Shown: positions 1 through 10,695, numbered from the stretch's first letter. The stretch: 64,000 nucleotides of DNA from Stenotrophomonas lactitubi (GCF_002803515.1 NZ_PHQX01000001.1:248001-312000), one strand, 5' to 3'. A program made the numbers and translations. Notes: generated by a model not told the origin, from the letters alone.

Positions 1-1249
1 GCAGTACATCGTCATCCTGGTAGCGGCAGGCGGCATGCAGTACCTGCAGCTGGCGACCGTCGCGCGCGGTGAACTCCAGCCCGCGACCGCGTTCGCCGGC
101 ATGTCCGCGCCACGGTGCCTGCCAATCGCTGTCGGTGCCATCCTCGCCCAGCCAGTCACGCAGCAGCTGGTTGGACAGCAGCAGTTGGCGGTCGCTGCGA
201 CGCAGGACACAGATGCCGACCGGCGCCAGGTCGATCACCGTCGAACTGAAATCCAGGCTTTCCAGCAGCCGCCGGTGCTGCAGCAGCGCCGGTTGGATCA
301 ACTGGCGGTCGACGCGATGCCGCAGCAGACGCAGGGCGACGCCGGCCAGCAGAAGCAACGCACTGCTGATCAGCAACGAGGTCGCCATGTCACCGAGCAG
401 CAGGCGCGGAGGCAGGTGATAGACCAGCCGCCAGCCGTCATTGCCTACCCCCTTCACCAGGGCCACGCCGCGCGGCAGGCCCGTGCTCCAGAGCACGCCG
501 AAACTGTCGTCCTGGCGCTGCTGCAGTGCTTTCCAGCCTGCGCTGTCCAGGCGTGGAGCCAGGCTCGACAGGGCGGGCTGCCCGTCGCGGTCCAGCAGGG
601 CGTAGCCGCCGATACCCTGGCCATCGATCATGTCCGAAGCGGCCGCACTGTCCAGCAGCAGCATCAGCCACTGGCTCGGCTGCGCTCCGGTCTGTACCGG
701 TTGTGCCAGGGCGACGCCGGCATCGCCCGCGCGCAGCCAGTACACCGGATCGGTACCGGCAAGCGTGCCACTGCGCTGCCGCAGCACCTGCAACGTGGGC
801 AGGCCGGCGATGTCCACGTCGGCCTGGCCGCCCGCCAGCCAATGCGTTCCCTGCGCATCGACCAGCAGCAGATGGGTCTGCAGGGTCTGCAGCGTGTGCT
901 CTGCGCGCGGTGACAGCAGCAGGCGCTGGCCGGGCTTGCCGCCCGGCCCGTCCAAGGGCAGCTGGCGTACGCCCTCGCTGGACGGCACCGACGGATCGCC
1001 CACCACCACCGAATCGCCCAGATAGCGCAGCAGGGCCTCGCGCTGGTCGAAGTAGATCTGTGCCTTGTACGCGGCGGCATTCATGTCGCGGCGGTGGCTG
1101 GAGATATCTTCGGTCAACGCCGTCAGCAGATAGAAGCCGGTGGCGGCCGCCAGGCACAGGAACACGCACACCGTCAGCCAGCGCAGCAGCACCGAAGCGG
1201 TGGTCGGCGGCGCGACCAGGGGCAGGGAAGGGCGAGGGAATCGGAACAT
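1..1249 (-). CDS. Membrane sensor protein, probably a (hybrid) sensor histidine kinase, N-terminal part
   Basis: This is the first 416 codons of a minus-strand gene whose 3' part lies outside the window. The protein opens MFRFPRPSLPL, has a first membrane helix at about residues 21-43, a periplasmic domain of roughly 235 residues, and a second membrane helix at about 284-303 (LLISSALLLLAGVALRLL). A PAS-like segment follows from about 325 (STVIDLAPVGICVLRRSD). That layout is typical of bacterial sensor kinases of the RcsC/EvgS type, but the kinase domain is not in the window, so the kinase call is inference. The ATG at 1249 has AGGA 8 bp upstream. The upstream TonB-receptor gene on the same strand is separated by an intrinsic terminator, so this gene is probably transcribed on its own. 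Confidence 0.6.
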   Translation of the reverse strand, partial: MFRFPRPSLPLVAPPTTASVLLRWLTVCVFLCLAAATGFYLLTALTEDISSHRRDMNAAAYKAQIYFDQREALLRYLGDSVVVGDPSVPSSEGVRQLPLDGPGGKPGQRLLLSPRAEHTLQTLQTHLLLVDAQGTHWLAGGQADVDIAGLPTLQVLRQRSGTLAGTDPVYWLRAGDAGVALAQPVQTGAQPSQWLMLLLDSAAASDMIDGQGIGGYALLDRDGQPALSSLAPRLDSAGWKALQQRQDDSFGVLWSTGLPRGVALVKGVGNDGWRLVYHLPPRLLLGDMATSLLISSALLLLAGVALRLLRHRVDRQLIQPALLQHRRLLESLDFSSTVIDLAPVGICVLRRSDRQLLLSNQLLRDWLGEDGTDSDWQAPWRGHAGERGRGLEFTARDGRQLQVLHAACRYQDDDVL

Positions 1250-1365
1250 GCACCGATCCTAGGGAGGACGGTCACCCGCCCGGAATCAGCCATGTCCTAA
1301 AAAGCGGCCTGCTTCCCGTGCAGGAGACTACCGGCGGGGAACCGTTCAGGCTGGCGCTGGCGATC

Positions 1366-1396
1366 AAAAAAAAGACCCCCGCCGAAGCGGGGGTCT
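1366..1396 (-). terminator. Intrinsic terminator of the TonB-receptor gene
   Basis: On the minus strand AGACCCCC and GGGGGTCT form a perfect 8-bp stem around an 8-nt loop, followed directly by a run of T residues. It lies 27 bp past the receptor stop codon and separates that gene from the sensor gene downstream. Confidence 0.9.
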
Positions 1397-1422
1397 GTAT
1401 CGTGCAGCCAGCAGGGGCGCCC

Positions 1423-4161
1423 TTACAGCGCGCTGCCGCCGAACTTGTGCGTGTACTGCAGGTTGATGGTGCGGCCGACGCTGTCGAACCAGGACACGTC
1501 GTAGTACGGGTACGCCGTATAGGTCTTGTCCTTCGGCGGCATCTTGTTGAACACATTGACCACCGACAGCGACAACCGCGAGTGATCGTCGAAGCGGTAC
1601 TGCAGCGAGGCGTTGTAGCGGTAGGTTGCCTTGATCCACGGGCTGTCGCCGCTTTCCTCGTCGAACACCTGGTCGTAGCTGTCCGAGGTTGGCAGCTTGC
1701 CCAGGCGCGAGCCGTACACGGTGGCCGACCACGCATCCTTCTCCCAGGTCACGCTGACACTGGTCTTGGTGCGGGGAATATCAAAGCCACTGTTGATCGC
1801 GAACTGGTCTTCGGTCACATCACCGGCATAGCGCTGGAAGTCATGCTTCTTCACCCAGGTGTGGGTGCCATTGAAGATGAAGTCGCCGATGCCGGTCTGC
1901 AGGCGGTAGCGCAGGCCGACGTCGACGCCGGAGGTGGACTCGCGCGCAACGTTGATCGGGTTCACATGCACGCCATACAGGCGGCCATCGGCAGTGCGGG
2001 TGATGCGGGCCAGGGCGTCCACGCAGGTCGGCGAACCGATGTCGGCGCTGCCCAGCCGGCAGTTCGCTTCGCTGGCCAGGATCGTGCGCACGTCCATGTC
2101 CTGCACCTGGTCGCGCATGTCGATGTTGAACCAGTCGGCCGACAGGTCCAGGCCGGCGGCCGGCGACCACACGAAGCCAGCGCTCCAGGAGGTGCTGGTT
2201 TCCGGGTCCAGCTCGCGGTTGCCACTGCGGCTGCGGATCACGTTGCGCTCGTAATCGGCGCAATCATCGGCGGCATCGGCGCGGCAGTTGTACAGATCTT
2301 CCGCGCTGGTCTCGTCGTTGCCCGGGCCGGCGAACACGTAGTGCAGGTCCGGTGCGCGGAACGCGGTGCCGTACGAGCCGCGCACCAGCAGCGTGTCGAT
2401 CGGACGCCATTCCAGGCCGCCGCTCCAGGTTGCCTTGCCGATGGTGTGGCCCGAATAGCGGTACTGGTCGTAACGGCCGGCCACGCTCAGGTTGACCGTT
2501 TCATGCAGCGGCATGCGCAGCTCGGCGGCGGTCGCCCAGCGGTTGCGCGACCCCTTGCCGTCCGAATCCTTCCAGCTGTAGTAGTAATAGCCCGTCGCCA
2601 GCGGATCGGGATTGAGCGCATAGGCCTGCTGGCCCACTTCCACCGTCGCGGCAAAGCCGGCATCGCCACCGGGCAGGGTGAACAGCGAACCATTGGTCAG
2701 CGTCAGCGCCGCCGTCTCGGTGCGCGACTTCGGCGTATAGGTGGTGCGTGCGGCGATCGAATCGTACTCGGCACGGGTCAGCGGCCGGTACAGGCGCGAC
2801 GGATCGGCGTTGTAGATCGGGAAGCCGTCATCGTCCTCGCCCAGCTGCGGGCCCAGGAAGAGGTCGTTGGCCTTGGACGCGATGATCTGCGCCCAGCTGA
2901 TCCGCGACTGGTATTGCGAATGGCTCAGTGACGCTTCGTAGTCCCAGCTGCCGGTCAGGTTGCCCTTGAAGCCGGTGGTCACGCTGAAGGTCTTCTGCGT
3001 GCTGCGCACCATTGCATTGTCCAGCCCACCCATTTCCTCGGGCGAGAACTGGCGCTGCCAGAACTCGATCTCGCCGGTCGCTTCATTGTTGAAGTAACCC
3101 GACTCGTCGCCGTCGGCGGCCATGCGGCCCCACTTGGTGACATCGCGCATCAGCGACATCGTGTGGTAGCCCAGCTGCACGTCGGCGAACCACTGCTGGC
3201 CGTTGTCGAAGTCGTAGCTGAGCGAGGCATAGCCGTTGGCACCGCGACGCTTGCTGAGGATCGTGCCGTAGCCAATCGCGCTGTCGCTGCCGCAGTAGTA
3301 GCCGTAGCGCGGGCGGAACGCGCGGTAGGTGCTGCCCTGGTTCTGCGCCGACAGTGCATCACAGGTCGCTGCGCCCGGGTCCAGGTAGTCATCGTTGTAG
3401 TCGGTGCGCAGGTAGGAACGACGGGCGATGCGCGCGCCTTCGGTCGGGCCGTCCTGGGTCGAGTCCTGGATGTCGCGGTCGTAGGCCCACAGCGGCGTCT
3501 GCGACTGCAGTTCGACGCTGTACACCGCGTTGAAGTTGCCGCTGCTGAAGCCGCTGGCCAGGCTCATGTCGAACGACTCGCCACCGCCTTCGGTGGTGGT
3601 GCCCATGCGCATGTCGATGGTGGTGCCATCGGCCTTCTTCTTCAGGATGAAATTGACCACGCCGGCGATCGCATCCGAACCGTAGATCGCCGACGCGCTG
3701 CCGGTCAGCACTTCAATGCGGTCGATCATGCCCAGCGGAATGTTGGACACATCGGTGAAGTTGCTGCGGCCCTTGAACGGCATCGGGAAGTCGGCGATGC
3801 GACGGCCGTTGACCAGCACCAGGGTGTGGTTCGGCCCCAGCCCACGCAGGTCGACCTGCTGCGCACCCGGCGAGAAGTCGGCGCCACCGGAGGACTGCTG
3901 GCTCTGCGTCTCACCGCCGTTCTGGGTCATCGCGCGCAGCACGTCCGGCACGGTGGTGAAGCCGCTGGAGCGGATCTGCTCTGCGTTGATGACAGTGATC
4001 GGCGCCGGTCCTTCCACCTGGGCGCGCGGGATGCGTGAGCCGGTCACCTGCACCACATCCAGCTGTTGTACCGAAGAGGAAGCGGGAGTCTGCGCCGCCG
4101 CCGAAGCAGCAACGCCCATCAACGCCAGCTGGATCGACCACGCCATCGCCTGTCTACGCAT
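1423..4161 (-). CDS. TonB-dependent outer-membrane receptor (plug plus beta-barrel), linked to peptide-degrading enzymes
   Basis: The product is 912 aa and would import a substrate across the outer membrane using TonB/ExbBD energy. The signal peptide begins MRRQAMAWSIQLALMG and ends near ASAAAQ. A TonB-box-like DVVQVTG precedes a plug domain with VINAEQI, VDLRGLGPNHTLVLVNG and IEVLTGSASAIYGSDAIAGVVNFI. A long barrel region includes the receptor-typical RGSYGTAFRAPDL and ends NLQYTHKFGGSAL. The start at 4161 was chosen because it begins a proper signal peptide; an in-frame extension to 4218 would put 19 extra residues in front. No strong ribosome site is visible. It is divergent from a cyanophycinase-like and an isoaspartyl peptidase gene, so an aspartyl-peptide or cyanophycin-derived substrate is plausible but unproven. 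Confidence 0.9.
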   Translation of the reverse strand: MRRQAMAWSIQLALMGVAASAAAQTPASSSVQQLDVVQVTGSRIPRAQVEGPAPITVINAEQIRSSGFTTVPDVLRAMTQNGGETQSQQSSGGADFSPGAQQVDLRGLGPNHTLVLVNGRRIADFPMPFKGRSNFTDVSNIPLGMIDRIEVLTGSASAIYGSDAIAGVVNFILKKKADGTTIDMRMGTTTEGGGESFDMSLASGFSSGNFNAVYSVELQSQTPLWAYDRDIQDSTQDGPTEGARIARRSYLRTDYNDDYLDPGAATCDALSAQNQGSTYRAFRPRYGYYCGSDSAIGYGTILSKRRGANGYASLSYDFDNGQQWFADVQLGYHTMSLMRDVTKWGRMAADGDESGYFNNEATGEIEFWQRQFSPEEMGGLDNAMVRSTQKTFSVTTGFKGNLTGSWDYEASLSHSQYQSRISWAQIIASKANDLFLGPQLGEDDDGFPIYNADPSRLYRPLTRAEYDSIAARTTYTPKSRTETAALTLTNGSLFTLPGGDAGFAATVEVGQQAYALNPDPLATGYYYYSWKDSDGKGSRNRWATAAELRMPLHETVNLSVAGRYDQYRYSGHTIGKATWSGGLEWRPIDTLLVRGSYGTAFRAPDLHYVFAGPGNDETSAEDLYNCRADAADDCADYERNVIRSRSGNRELDPETSTSWSAGFVWSPAAGLDLSADWFNIDMRDQVQDMDVRTILASEANCRLGSADIGSPTCVDALARITRTADGRLYGVHVNPINVARESTSGVDVGLRYRLQTGIGDFIFNGTHTWVKKHDFQRYAGDVTEDQFAINSGFDIPRTKTSVSVTWEKDAWSATVYGSRLGKLPTSDSYDQVFDEESGDSPWIKATYRYNASLQYRFDDHSRLSLSVVNVFNKMPPKDKTYTAYPYYDVSWFDSVGRTINLQYTHKFGGSAL

Positions 4162-4331
4162 GAGAAATTCTCGGAAGTAATGCCGGCCCGCAGAGGAGGG
4201 GCCCTGTCCCCCATTCACATTTCAGGAATGGGCGCGCGCATTTAACGCCTTTTTTATGTCCTTGACTACTGGGGATATGTCTGGCAAAGAGTGAAAACGG
4301 TTGCAAGTCGTTTTTGTTCAGGGAGATCAAG

Positions 4332-5351
4332 ATGCGACGCCTTCGCTACGGGCTGCGTGGCCCGCTCCTCGCCTTGGTGCTGTCGGCGCTCTGCTGGACA
4401 TCGCCTGTGGCGGCACAGGAACTGATGGACCCCGGCTTCGCCTATTACGAAGTGGGTGATCTGGATGCGCCGCGGCCCGGTCCGCGAGCCCCTGCGATTA
4501 TGCTGATGGGGGGCGGCGAATGGGTGCCTGAAGCCTTCCAGTGGTGGCTGCGCCAGGCCGGCAATGGCCGTGTGCTGATCCTGCGCGCCTCCGGCACCGA
4601 TGAGCTGCAGGACCGTCTGTACCGGGAGATTGGCGGTACTACCGCAGTGCAGACCCTGGTGTTCGACAACCGCCGCGGTGCCGACGACCCGGCTGTGCTG
4701 CGGGTCGTGGCTGCGGCCGATGCGATCTTCATCGCCGGCGGTGATCAGTCCCGCTACATCCGCTTCTGGAAGGGCACCGCGCTCAATCGCGCGCTGAATG
4801 CCCACGTGCGCGCCGGCAAGCCGATTGCCGGTACCAGCGCCGGGCTGGCCATCCTCGGCGGCTACGCCTATGGCGCGCTGGATGGCGGCAGCATCGATTC
4901 GGCCAGCGCCATGGCCGACCCGATGGGCGAGGCCGTGACCCTGGACCGCGGCTTCCTGCAGTTGCCCTACCTGCAGCGGGTGGTCACCGACACCCACTTC
5001 GACAAGCGCGACCGTCTCGGCCGCCTGATCGTGTTCGTGGCCCGCGCCGCGCATGACAGTGGTGACCCGGACATGGTCGGCATCGGCGTCGACGAAGATA
5101 CGGCCCTGTGCGTGGAGCCTGATGGCCAGGCCCAGGTCTACAGCGCCGACGGCGAAGGCAAGGTCTGGGTGGTCAGCCCCGGACGCGATGCCGACCGGCT
5201 GGTGGAAGGTGAACCCCTGCGCTTCCACGCGGTGCCGGTCACCGTGGTTGCCAGCGGCAGTCGCATGCGCCTGGACGACCTGCAGGCCGAGGCGGCCTAC
5301 GAGGCCTTGGCTGACATCAGCGACGGCGAGATTGAAGTCATCCGCCAATGA
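4332..5351 (+). CDS. Secreted cyanophycinase-like peptidase (family S51)
   Basis: The protein is 339 aa. A signal peptide (PLLALVLSALCWTSPVAA) implies export from the cytoplasm. Motifs of the S51/cyanophycinase fold are AGGDQS at residues 135-140, the nucleophile elbow GTSAG with Ser169, DTHFDKRDRLGRL at 220-232 and GIGVDEDTAL at 250-259. Cyanophycinases cut multi-L-arginyl-poly-aspartate into beta-Asp-Arg dipeptides; related S51 enzymes are aspartyl dipeptidases. The ATG at 4332 has GGGAG 7 nt upstream; a TTG at 4314 in the same frame is disfavoured. A SMAG dimer and then an isoaspartyl peptidase gene follow, which would cleave the expected dipeptide product. The substrate itself is inference. 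Confidence 0.8.
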   Translation: MRRLRYGLRGPLLALVLSALCWTSPVAAQELMDPGFAYYEVGDLDAPRPGPRAPAIMLMGGGEWVPEAFQWWLRQAGNGRVLILRASGTDELQDRLYREIGGTTAVQTLVFDNRRGADDPAVLRVVAAADAIFIAGGDQSRYIRFWKGTALNRALNAHVRAGKPIAGTSAGLAILGGYAYGALDGGSIDSASAMADPMGEAVTLDRGFLQLPYLQRVVTDTHFDKRDRLGRLIVFVARAAHDSGDPDMVGIGVDEDTALCVEPDGQAQVYSADGEGKVWVVSPGRDADRLVEGEPLRFHAVPVTVVASGSRMRLDDLQAEAAYEALADISDGEIEVIRQ

Positions 5352-5354
5352 TCC

Positions 5355-5424
5355 GGTAGCGCCGGGCCATGCCCGGCGGATGCCGCGGCGCTGTGCCTTC
5401 CACCGGGCATGGCCCGGCGCTACC
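5355..5424. repeat. SMAG (REP-type) dimer
   Basis: A GTAG-headed palindrome (GGTAGCGCCGGGCC...) at 5355-5378 faces its inverted partner at 5403-5424 that ends ...GGCGCTACC. The pair begins three bases after the cyanophycinase stop and fills most of the gap to the next gene. Such a dimer can fold into one long hairpin and may affect read-through or 3' stability. The family name is from the GTAG head known in S. maltophilia. Confidence 0.8.
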
Positions 5425-5462
5425 GTGCAATCCAATCCCTTTCCTGCTGGAGATCTGCTTCC

Positions 5463-6473
5463 ATGAAACTGCGCCTGGCGCTGTCCGCGCTGTTGTCCCT
5501 GCCACTGCTGGCCCAGGCCGCACCCGCGGCATCACCGCTGCTGGTCATCCACGGCGGTGCCGGCGTGGAGCGCAAGGATCTCTCTGCGGCGGAAGAACAG
5601 GCCGCGCGCGCTGCGCTGAAGGCGGCATTGCTGAAGGGCCATGCCGAACTTGCAGCCGGGCGTCCAGCATTGGCGGCGGTCACTGCTGCGATCACCGTGC
5701 TCGAGGATGATCCGACCTTCAACGCGGGCAAGGGCGCTGTGTTCACCCATGAGGGCCGCAATGAACTGGACGCGGCGGTCATGGATGGCGCCACCCAGGC
5801 AGCCGGCGCAGTGGCCGGCGTGCAGCGCGTGCGCAACCCGATCCTCCTCGCGCAGACGGTGATGCAGAAGTCCAGGCACGTGATGATGGTGGGGCAGGGC
5901 GCCGAAGCCTTTGCCACCGAACAGGGCGTGACCCTGGTCGACCCCGCCTACTTCCGCACCGACAAGCGATGGCAGCAGCTGCAGCGTGCATTGAAGGAAG
6001 AGGCGAGCGGGCAAGCGCATGCCGACCTGGAAACCGCAAAGCACTTCGGCACGGTCGGTGCGGTCGCCCTGGATGCACAGGGGCATCTTGCTGCAGGCAC
6101 TTCCACCGGCGGCATGACCAACAAGCGCTACGGACGTGTCGGTGATTCCCCGATCATCGGTGCCGGCACCTGGGCTGATGCGCGTTGTGCGGTGTCGGGT
6201 ACGGGTTGGGGCGAGTACTACATCCGCACCGCGGCAGCCCATGAGATCTGCGCGCGCATGCGTTACCTCGCTCAATCGCCGGAACAGGCGGGCAAGGGCG
6301 TGATCAACGACGCGATTCCGCAGATGGGCGGCGACGGCGGGGCGATCGTGCTCTCCGCAGACGGAAAAGCTGCAACGCCGTTCAACACCCAGGGCATGTA
6401 TCGGGGCTGGATCGGGGCCGATGGCGTTGCCCATGTGGCCATCTTTGCCGACGAGACAATCGCACTGCCCTGA
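5463..6473 (+). CDS. Secreted isoaspartyl peptidase/L-asparaginase (Ntn hydrolase, family T2)
   Basis: The 336-aa protein starts with a signal peptide (MKLRLALSALLSLPLLAQAA) and continues with VIHGGAG, the usual opening of plant-type asparaginases. The autocleavage site is GTVGA with nucleophile Thr197, which would split the precursor into alpha and beta chains. The substrate loop GTSTGGMTNKRYGRVGDSPI and GAGTWAD follow. The family hydrolyses beta-aspartyl dipeptides and asparagine. ATG 5463 is preceded by CTGGAG. Gene order cyanophycinase-isoaspartyl peptidase beside a TonB receptor fits stepwise degradation of a beta-aspartyl polymer in the periplasm or outside the cell. Confidence 0.9.
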   Translation: MKLRLALSALLSLPLLAQAAPAASPLLVIHGGAGVERKDLSAAEEQAARAALKAALLKGHAELAAGRPALAAVTAAITVLEDDPTFNAGKGAVFTHEGRNELDAAVMDGATQAAGAVAGVQRVRNPILLAQTVMQKSRHVMMVGQGAEAFATEQGVTLVDPAYFRTDKRWQQLQRALKEEASGQAHADLETAKHFGTVGAVALDAQGHLAAGTSTGGMTNKRYGRVGDSPIIGAGTWADARCAVSGTGWGEYYIRTAAAHEICARMRYLAQSPEQAGKGVINDAIPQMGGDGGAIVLSADGKAATPFNTQGMYRGWIGADGVAHVAIFADETIALP

Positions 6474-6531
6474 GCAGACCCTTGCGTATCAAGGGGTTTG
6501 CGACGCGCGTGAAAAAAAGTGAAAAAAAGCG

Positions 6532-6560
6532 TTGACAGACCCCCGCTTCATCTCCAGAAT
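6532..6560 (+). promoter_or_regulatory. Promoter of the tRNA-Tyr/Gly/Thr-tuf operon
   Basis: A consensus -35 TTGACA (6532-6537) and a -10 CAGAAT (6555-6560) are separated by 17 bp. The A-rich stretch just upstream (6511-6529) could act as an UP element, and a GC-rich discriminator TGCGGGC follows, as in stable-RNA promoters. The first tRNA begins about 58 bp downstream. Confidence 0.75.
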
Positions 6561-6617
6561 TGCGGGCTCACCACCACACACCGCAACGCTTCGGCGGCAC
6601 GGGACGGGGTGGTAAAA

Positions 6618-6703
6618 GGAGGGATACCCAAGCGGCCAACGGGGGCAGACTGTAAATCTGCTGGCTTACGCCTTCGGTGGTTCGAATCCACCTCCCTCCA
6701 CCA
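6618..6703 (+). tRNA. tRNA-Tyr (GTA)
   Basis: An 86-nt cloverleaf with acceptor GGAGGGA/TCCCTCC, anticodon GTA in CTGTAAATC, a long variable arm typical of class II tRNAs, T-arm GGTTCGAATCC, and an encoded CCA end. Confidence 0.95.
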
Positions 6704-6729
6704 GCTTCACGTTGTGGCACATTCCCGGT

Positions 6730-6803
<74 letters not shown>

Positions 6804-6851
6804 TTGAGTGAACTTTGAATATTATCGAGTTCATGCCATAATGCAAAACTC

Positions 6852-6927
<76 letters not shown>

Positions 6928-6966
6928 TCTTCAGCACCACACCAGACGAATTCGAGATAAGCAGCC

Positions 6967-8157
<1,191 letters not shown>

Positions 8158-8258
8158 GCCTGCATGCCGGCGGTCGCATAGCGCTGCCGGTCTGGCGAGT
8201 GGCGGGCCGGGAACCTCGGTCCGCCTTCGCCGTCTAAGGGAAGGCAAGTTTTCTACGT

Positions 8259-8334
<76 letters not shown>

Positions 8335-8382
8335 TCTGCCCACCTTACCCAGCGGCCCTGCCGCTAAAGCAGACACAGCCTG

Positions 8383-8796
8383 ATGAATAGCAAGATCGAA
8401 CATTCCAAGGACACCTCCGCGCAAGGCGGGGATATCGTCAAGTACGTCCTCGCATCGTTGCTGGTGCTGGCAGGTCTGTTCGTCTGGTTCTGGTTCTCCG
8501 CCGACTCCGGTCGCGCTGCCCAGCTGGGCACGTGGGCGGGTCAGCTGCGTGCGTTGGCGGTCGTGGTCGGCCTGGTTGGCGGTATCGGCGTGTTCATGCT
8601 GACCGGCAAGGGGCGCGACACCCGCGAATTCCTCTCCGAGTCGCGTTTCGAACTGCGTAAAGTGGTTTGGCCGACCCGTCAGGAAGCCATTCGCATGACC
8701 TGGGTGGTGATTGTCGTCGTCCTGATCCTCAGCTTGCTGCTGGGTGGGTTCGACTTCTTCATCCAGAAACTGACTCAGTGGTTCCTGAGCCGCTAA
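8383..8796 (+). CDS. secE: Protein translocase subunit SecE
   Basis: The product is a 137-aa inner-membrane subunit of the SecYEG translocon. Three hydrophobic helices are visible at about residues 21-39, 56-74 and 105-126, as in the long SecE of gammaproteobacteria. The conserved cytoplasmic segment [17 protein letters not shown] (86-102) precedes the last helix. It is 10 bp upstream of nusG, the universal secE-nusG pairing. Confidence 0.96.
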   Translation: MNSKIEHSKDTSAQGGDIVKYVLASLLVLAGLFVWFWFSADSGRAAQLGTWAGQLRALAVVVGLVGGIGVFMLTGKGRDTREFLSESRFELRKVVWPTRQEAIRMTWVVIVVVLILSLLLGGFDFFIQKLTQWFLSR

Positions 8797-8806
8797 GGAG
8801 AAATGC

Positions 8807-9367
8807 ATGAAGCGTTGGTACGTCGTTCACGCCTATTCGGGCTTCGAGAAGTCGGTGGCGCAGGCTCTGCGCGATCGCATCGTCCGTGACGGCATGGAAG
8901 AGCGCTTCGGCGACGTCCTGGTTCCGACCGAGGAAGTGATCGAAATGCGCGCCGGCCAGAAGCGCCGTTCCGAGCGCAAGTTCTTCCCGGGTTACGTGCT
9001 GGTCCAGATCGAGACCCACGAAGAAGCGGGTATTCCGCGCATCGACAACGAAAGCTGGCACCTGGTCAAGGAAACCCCGCGCGTCATGGGCTTCATCGGC
9101 GGAACCGCCGATCGTCCGCTGCCGATCGCAGATTCCGAGGCCGAAGCGATCCTGAACCGTGTCCAGGAAGGCGTCGAGAAGCCGCGTCCGAAGGTGCTGT
9201 TCGAGCCGGGCCAGATGGTCCGCGTCACCGAGGGTCCGTTCAACGACTTCAACGGTGTCGTCGAAGAAGTCAACTACGAGAAGAGCCGTCTGCGCGTCTC
9301 GGTGCTGATCTTCGGTCGCGCCACCCCGGTCGAGCTCGAGTTCGGTCAGGTCGAAAAGGCCGTCTGA
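8807..9367 (+). CDS. nusG: Transcription termination/antitermination protein NusG
   Basis: The 186-aa protein has an N-terminal NGN domain ([19 protein letters not shown]) that contacts RNA polymerase, and a C-terminal KOW domain from about residue 129 ([20 protein letters not shown]) that contacts Rho or ribosomal protein S10. Length is close to E. coli NusG (181 aa). ATG 8807 is preceded by AAGGAG. Confidence 0.97.
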   Translation: MKRWYVVHAYSGFEKSVAQALRDRIVRDGMEERFGDVLVPTEEVIEMRAGQKRRSERKFFPGYVLVQIETHEEAGIPRIDNESWHLVKETPRVMGFIGGTADRPLPIADSEAEAILNRVQEGVEKPRPKVLFEPGQMVRVTEGPFNDFNGVVEEVNYEKSRLRVSVLIFGRATPVELEFGQVEKAV

Positions 9368-9373
9368 TCTGTA

Positions 9374-9399
9374 TTCACATGCCGCTTCAGGCATGTGAA
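9374..9399 (+). terminator. Perfect hairpin after nusG
   Basis: TTCACATGCC and GGCATGTGAA form a 10-bp perfect stem with a 6-nt loop directly after the nusG stop. An A-run rather than a T-run follows on the + strand, so it may act as an RNA 3' stabiliser or a weak terminator. A TATGCT (9412-9417) just beyond could be the -10 of a rplK promoter, but no good -35 is seen. Confidence 0.5.
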
Positions 9400-9448
9400 G
9401 AAAAAACCTGATATGCTGCGCGGCTCCCGTTGGGAAGCTGGCGGGACG

Positions 9449-9468
9449 AGGCCACCGAAAGGTGGCCT
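9449..9468 (+). promoter_or_regulatory. rplK leader hairpin
   Basis: AGGCCACC and GGTGGCCT pair around a GAAA tetraloop, 96 bp before the rplK start. A stable leader hairpin here is consistent with the site where L1 autoregulates the L11 operon in other bacteria, but the L1 target was not demonstrated. Confidence 0.4.
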
Positions 9469-9563
9469 TCGGCATGATTTCAAAACGCGATGCCGGGACG
9501 CGTGATTCCCGGTCCGATGGGGAGCCTGTTGTCGCAAGGCGCTAGCACCCGGAGAGTACTCAC

Positions 9564-9992
9564 ATGGCAAAGAAAGTTGTCGGTTATATCAAGCTGCAGG
9601 TGAAGGCCGGTCAGGCCAACCCCTCGCCGCCGGTCGGTCCTGCGCTGGGTCAGCGCGGCCTGAACATCATGGAATTCTGCAAGGCCTTCAATGCCGCCAC
9701 GCAGAAGCTCGAGCCGGGTCTGCCGGTTCCGGTGATCATCACGGCCTATTCGGACCGTACGTTCACCTTCATCACCAAGAGCACTCCGGCCACCACGCTG
9801 CTGAAGAAGGCCGCTGGCATCTCGTCGGGCTCCAAGCGCCCGAACACCGAGAAGGTCGGCAAGGTCACCCGTAAGCAGCTGGAAGAGATCGCCAAGGCGA
9901 AGGAACCGGATCTGACTGCCGCCGACCTGGACGCCGCCGTGCGTACCATCGCTGGCTCTGCCCGTTCCATGGGCCTCGTGGTGGAGGGTTAA
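9564..9992 (+). CDS. rplK: 50S ribosomal protein L11
   Basis: The 142-aa protein forms the base of the L7/L12 stalk with 23S rRNA helices 43-44. The proline-rich N-terminal segment [20 protein letters not shown], target of thiostrepton-type drugs and needed for stringent factor activation, is intact. GGAG precedes ATG 9564. The gap to rplA is 4 bp, so the two are translated as a pair. Confidence 0.98.
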   Translation: MAKKVVGYIKLQVKAGQANPSPPVGPALGQRGLNIMEFCKAFNAATQKLEPGLPVPVIITAYSDRTFTFITKSTPATTLLKKAAGISSGSKRPNTEKVGKVTRKQLEEIAKAKEPDLTAADLDAAVRTIAGSARSMGLVVEG

Positions 9993-9996
9993 TCAG

Positions 9997-10695
9997 ATGG
10001 CACAGAACAAGCGCGAAAAGGCCATCAAGGCCGCCGTTGTCCCGGGTAAGGCGTATGCCTTCGAGGACGCAATCAACATCCTGAAGACCGCCACCAAGGC
10101 CAAGTTCGTCGAGTCGATCGACGTTGCTGTGCGCCTGGGCGTCGACGCGAAGAAGTCCGACCAGCAGGTCCGTGGCTCCACCGTGCTGCCGGCTGGTACC
10201 GGCAAGTCGGTCCGCGTCGCTGTCTTCGCTCCGGCCGGTGCCAAGGCTGATGAAGCCCTGGCCGCTGGTGCCGAAGCCGTCGGTATGGACGACCTGGCCG
10301 AGAAGATGCAGGCCGGCGATCTGAACTACGACGTCGTGATCGCGACCCCGGACGCAATGCGCGTCGTCGGTAAGCTGGGTACCGTGCTGGGCCCGCGCGG
10401 CCTGATGCCGAACCCGAAGGTCGGCACCGTCTCCCCGAACCCGGGTGAGGCTGTGAAGAATGCCAAGTCGGGTCAGGTGCGTTACCGCACCGACAAGGCC
10501 GGCATCATCCACTGCACCATCGGCAAGGCCGACTTCGCCGAAGACGCGCTGAAGTCGAACCTGACCGCGCTGCTGCTGGACCTGATCAAGGCCAAGCCGG
10601 CCACCTCGAAGGGCCTGTACCTGCAGAAGGTGTCGGTCAGCTCGACGATGGGCCCGGGCGTCACCGTCGACCAGTCGTCGCTGAGCCTGAAGTAA
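9997..10695 (+). CDS. rplA: 50S ribosomal protein L1
   Basis: The 232-aa L1 stalk protein helps release deacylated tRNA and represses its own operon in E. coli. The family segments [16 protein letters not shown] and [17 protein letters not shown] are present. A GC-rich hairpin (10707-10734) follows the stop, and a 388-bp leader separates it from rplJ. Confidence 0.98.
   Translation: MAQNKREKAIKAAVVPGKAYAFEDAINILKTATKAKFVESIDVAVRLGVDAKKSDQQVRGSTVLPAGTGKSVRVAVFAPAGAKADEALAAGAEAVGMDDLAEKMQAGDLNYDVVIATPDAMRVVGKLGTVLGPRGLMPNPKVGTVSPNPGEAVKNAKSGQVRYRTDKAGIIHCTIGKADFAEDALKSNLTALLLDLIKAKPATSKGLYLQKVSVSSTMGPGVTVDQSSLSLK

Noticed and set aside
4262..4290. TTGACT upstream of the cyanophycinase-like gene as a promoter
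   Set aside because: At 17 bp spacing the -10 would be CAAAGA, which is too poor to call.
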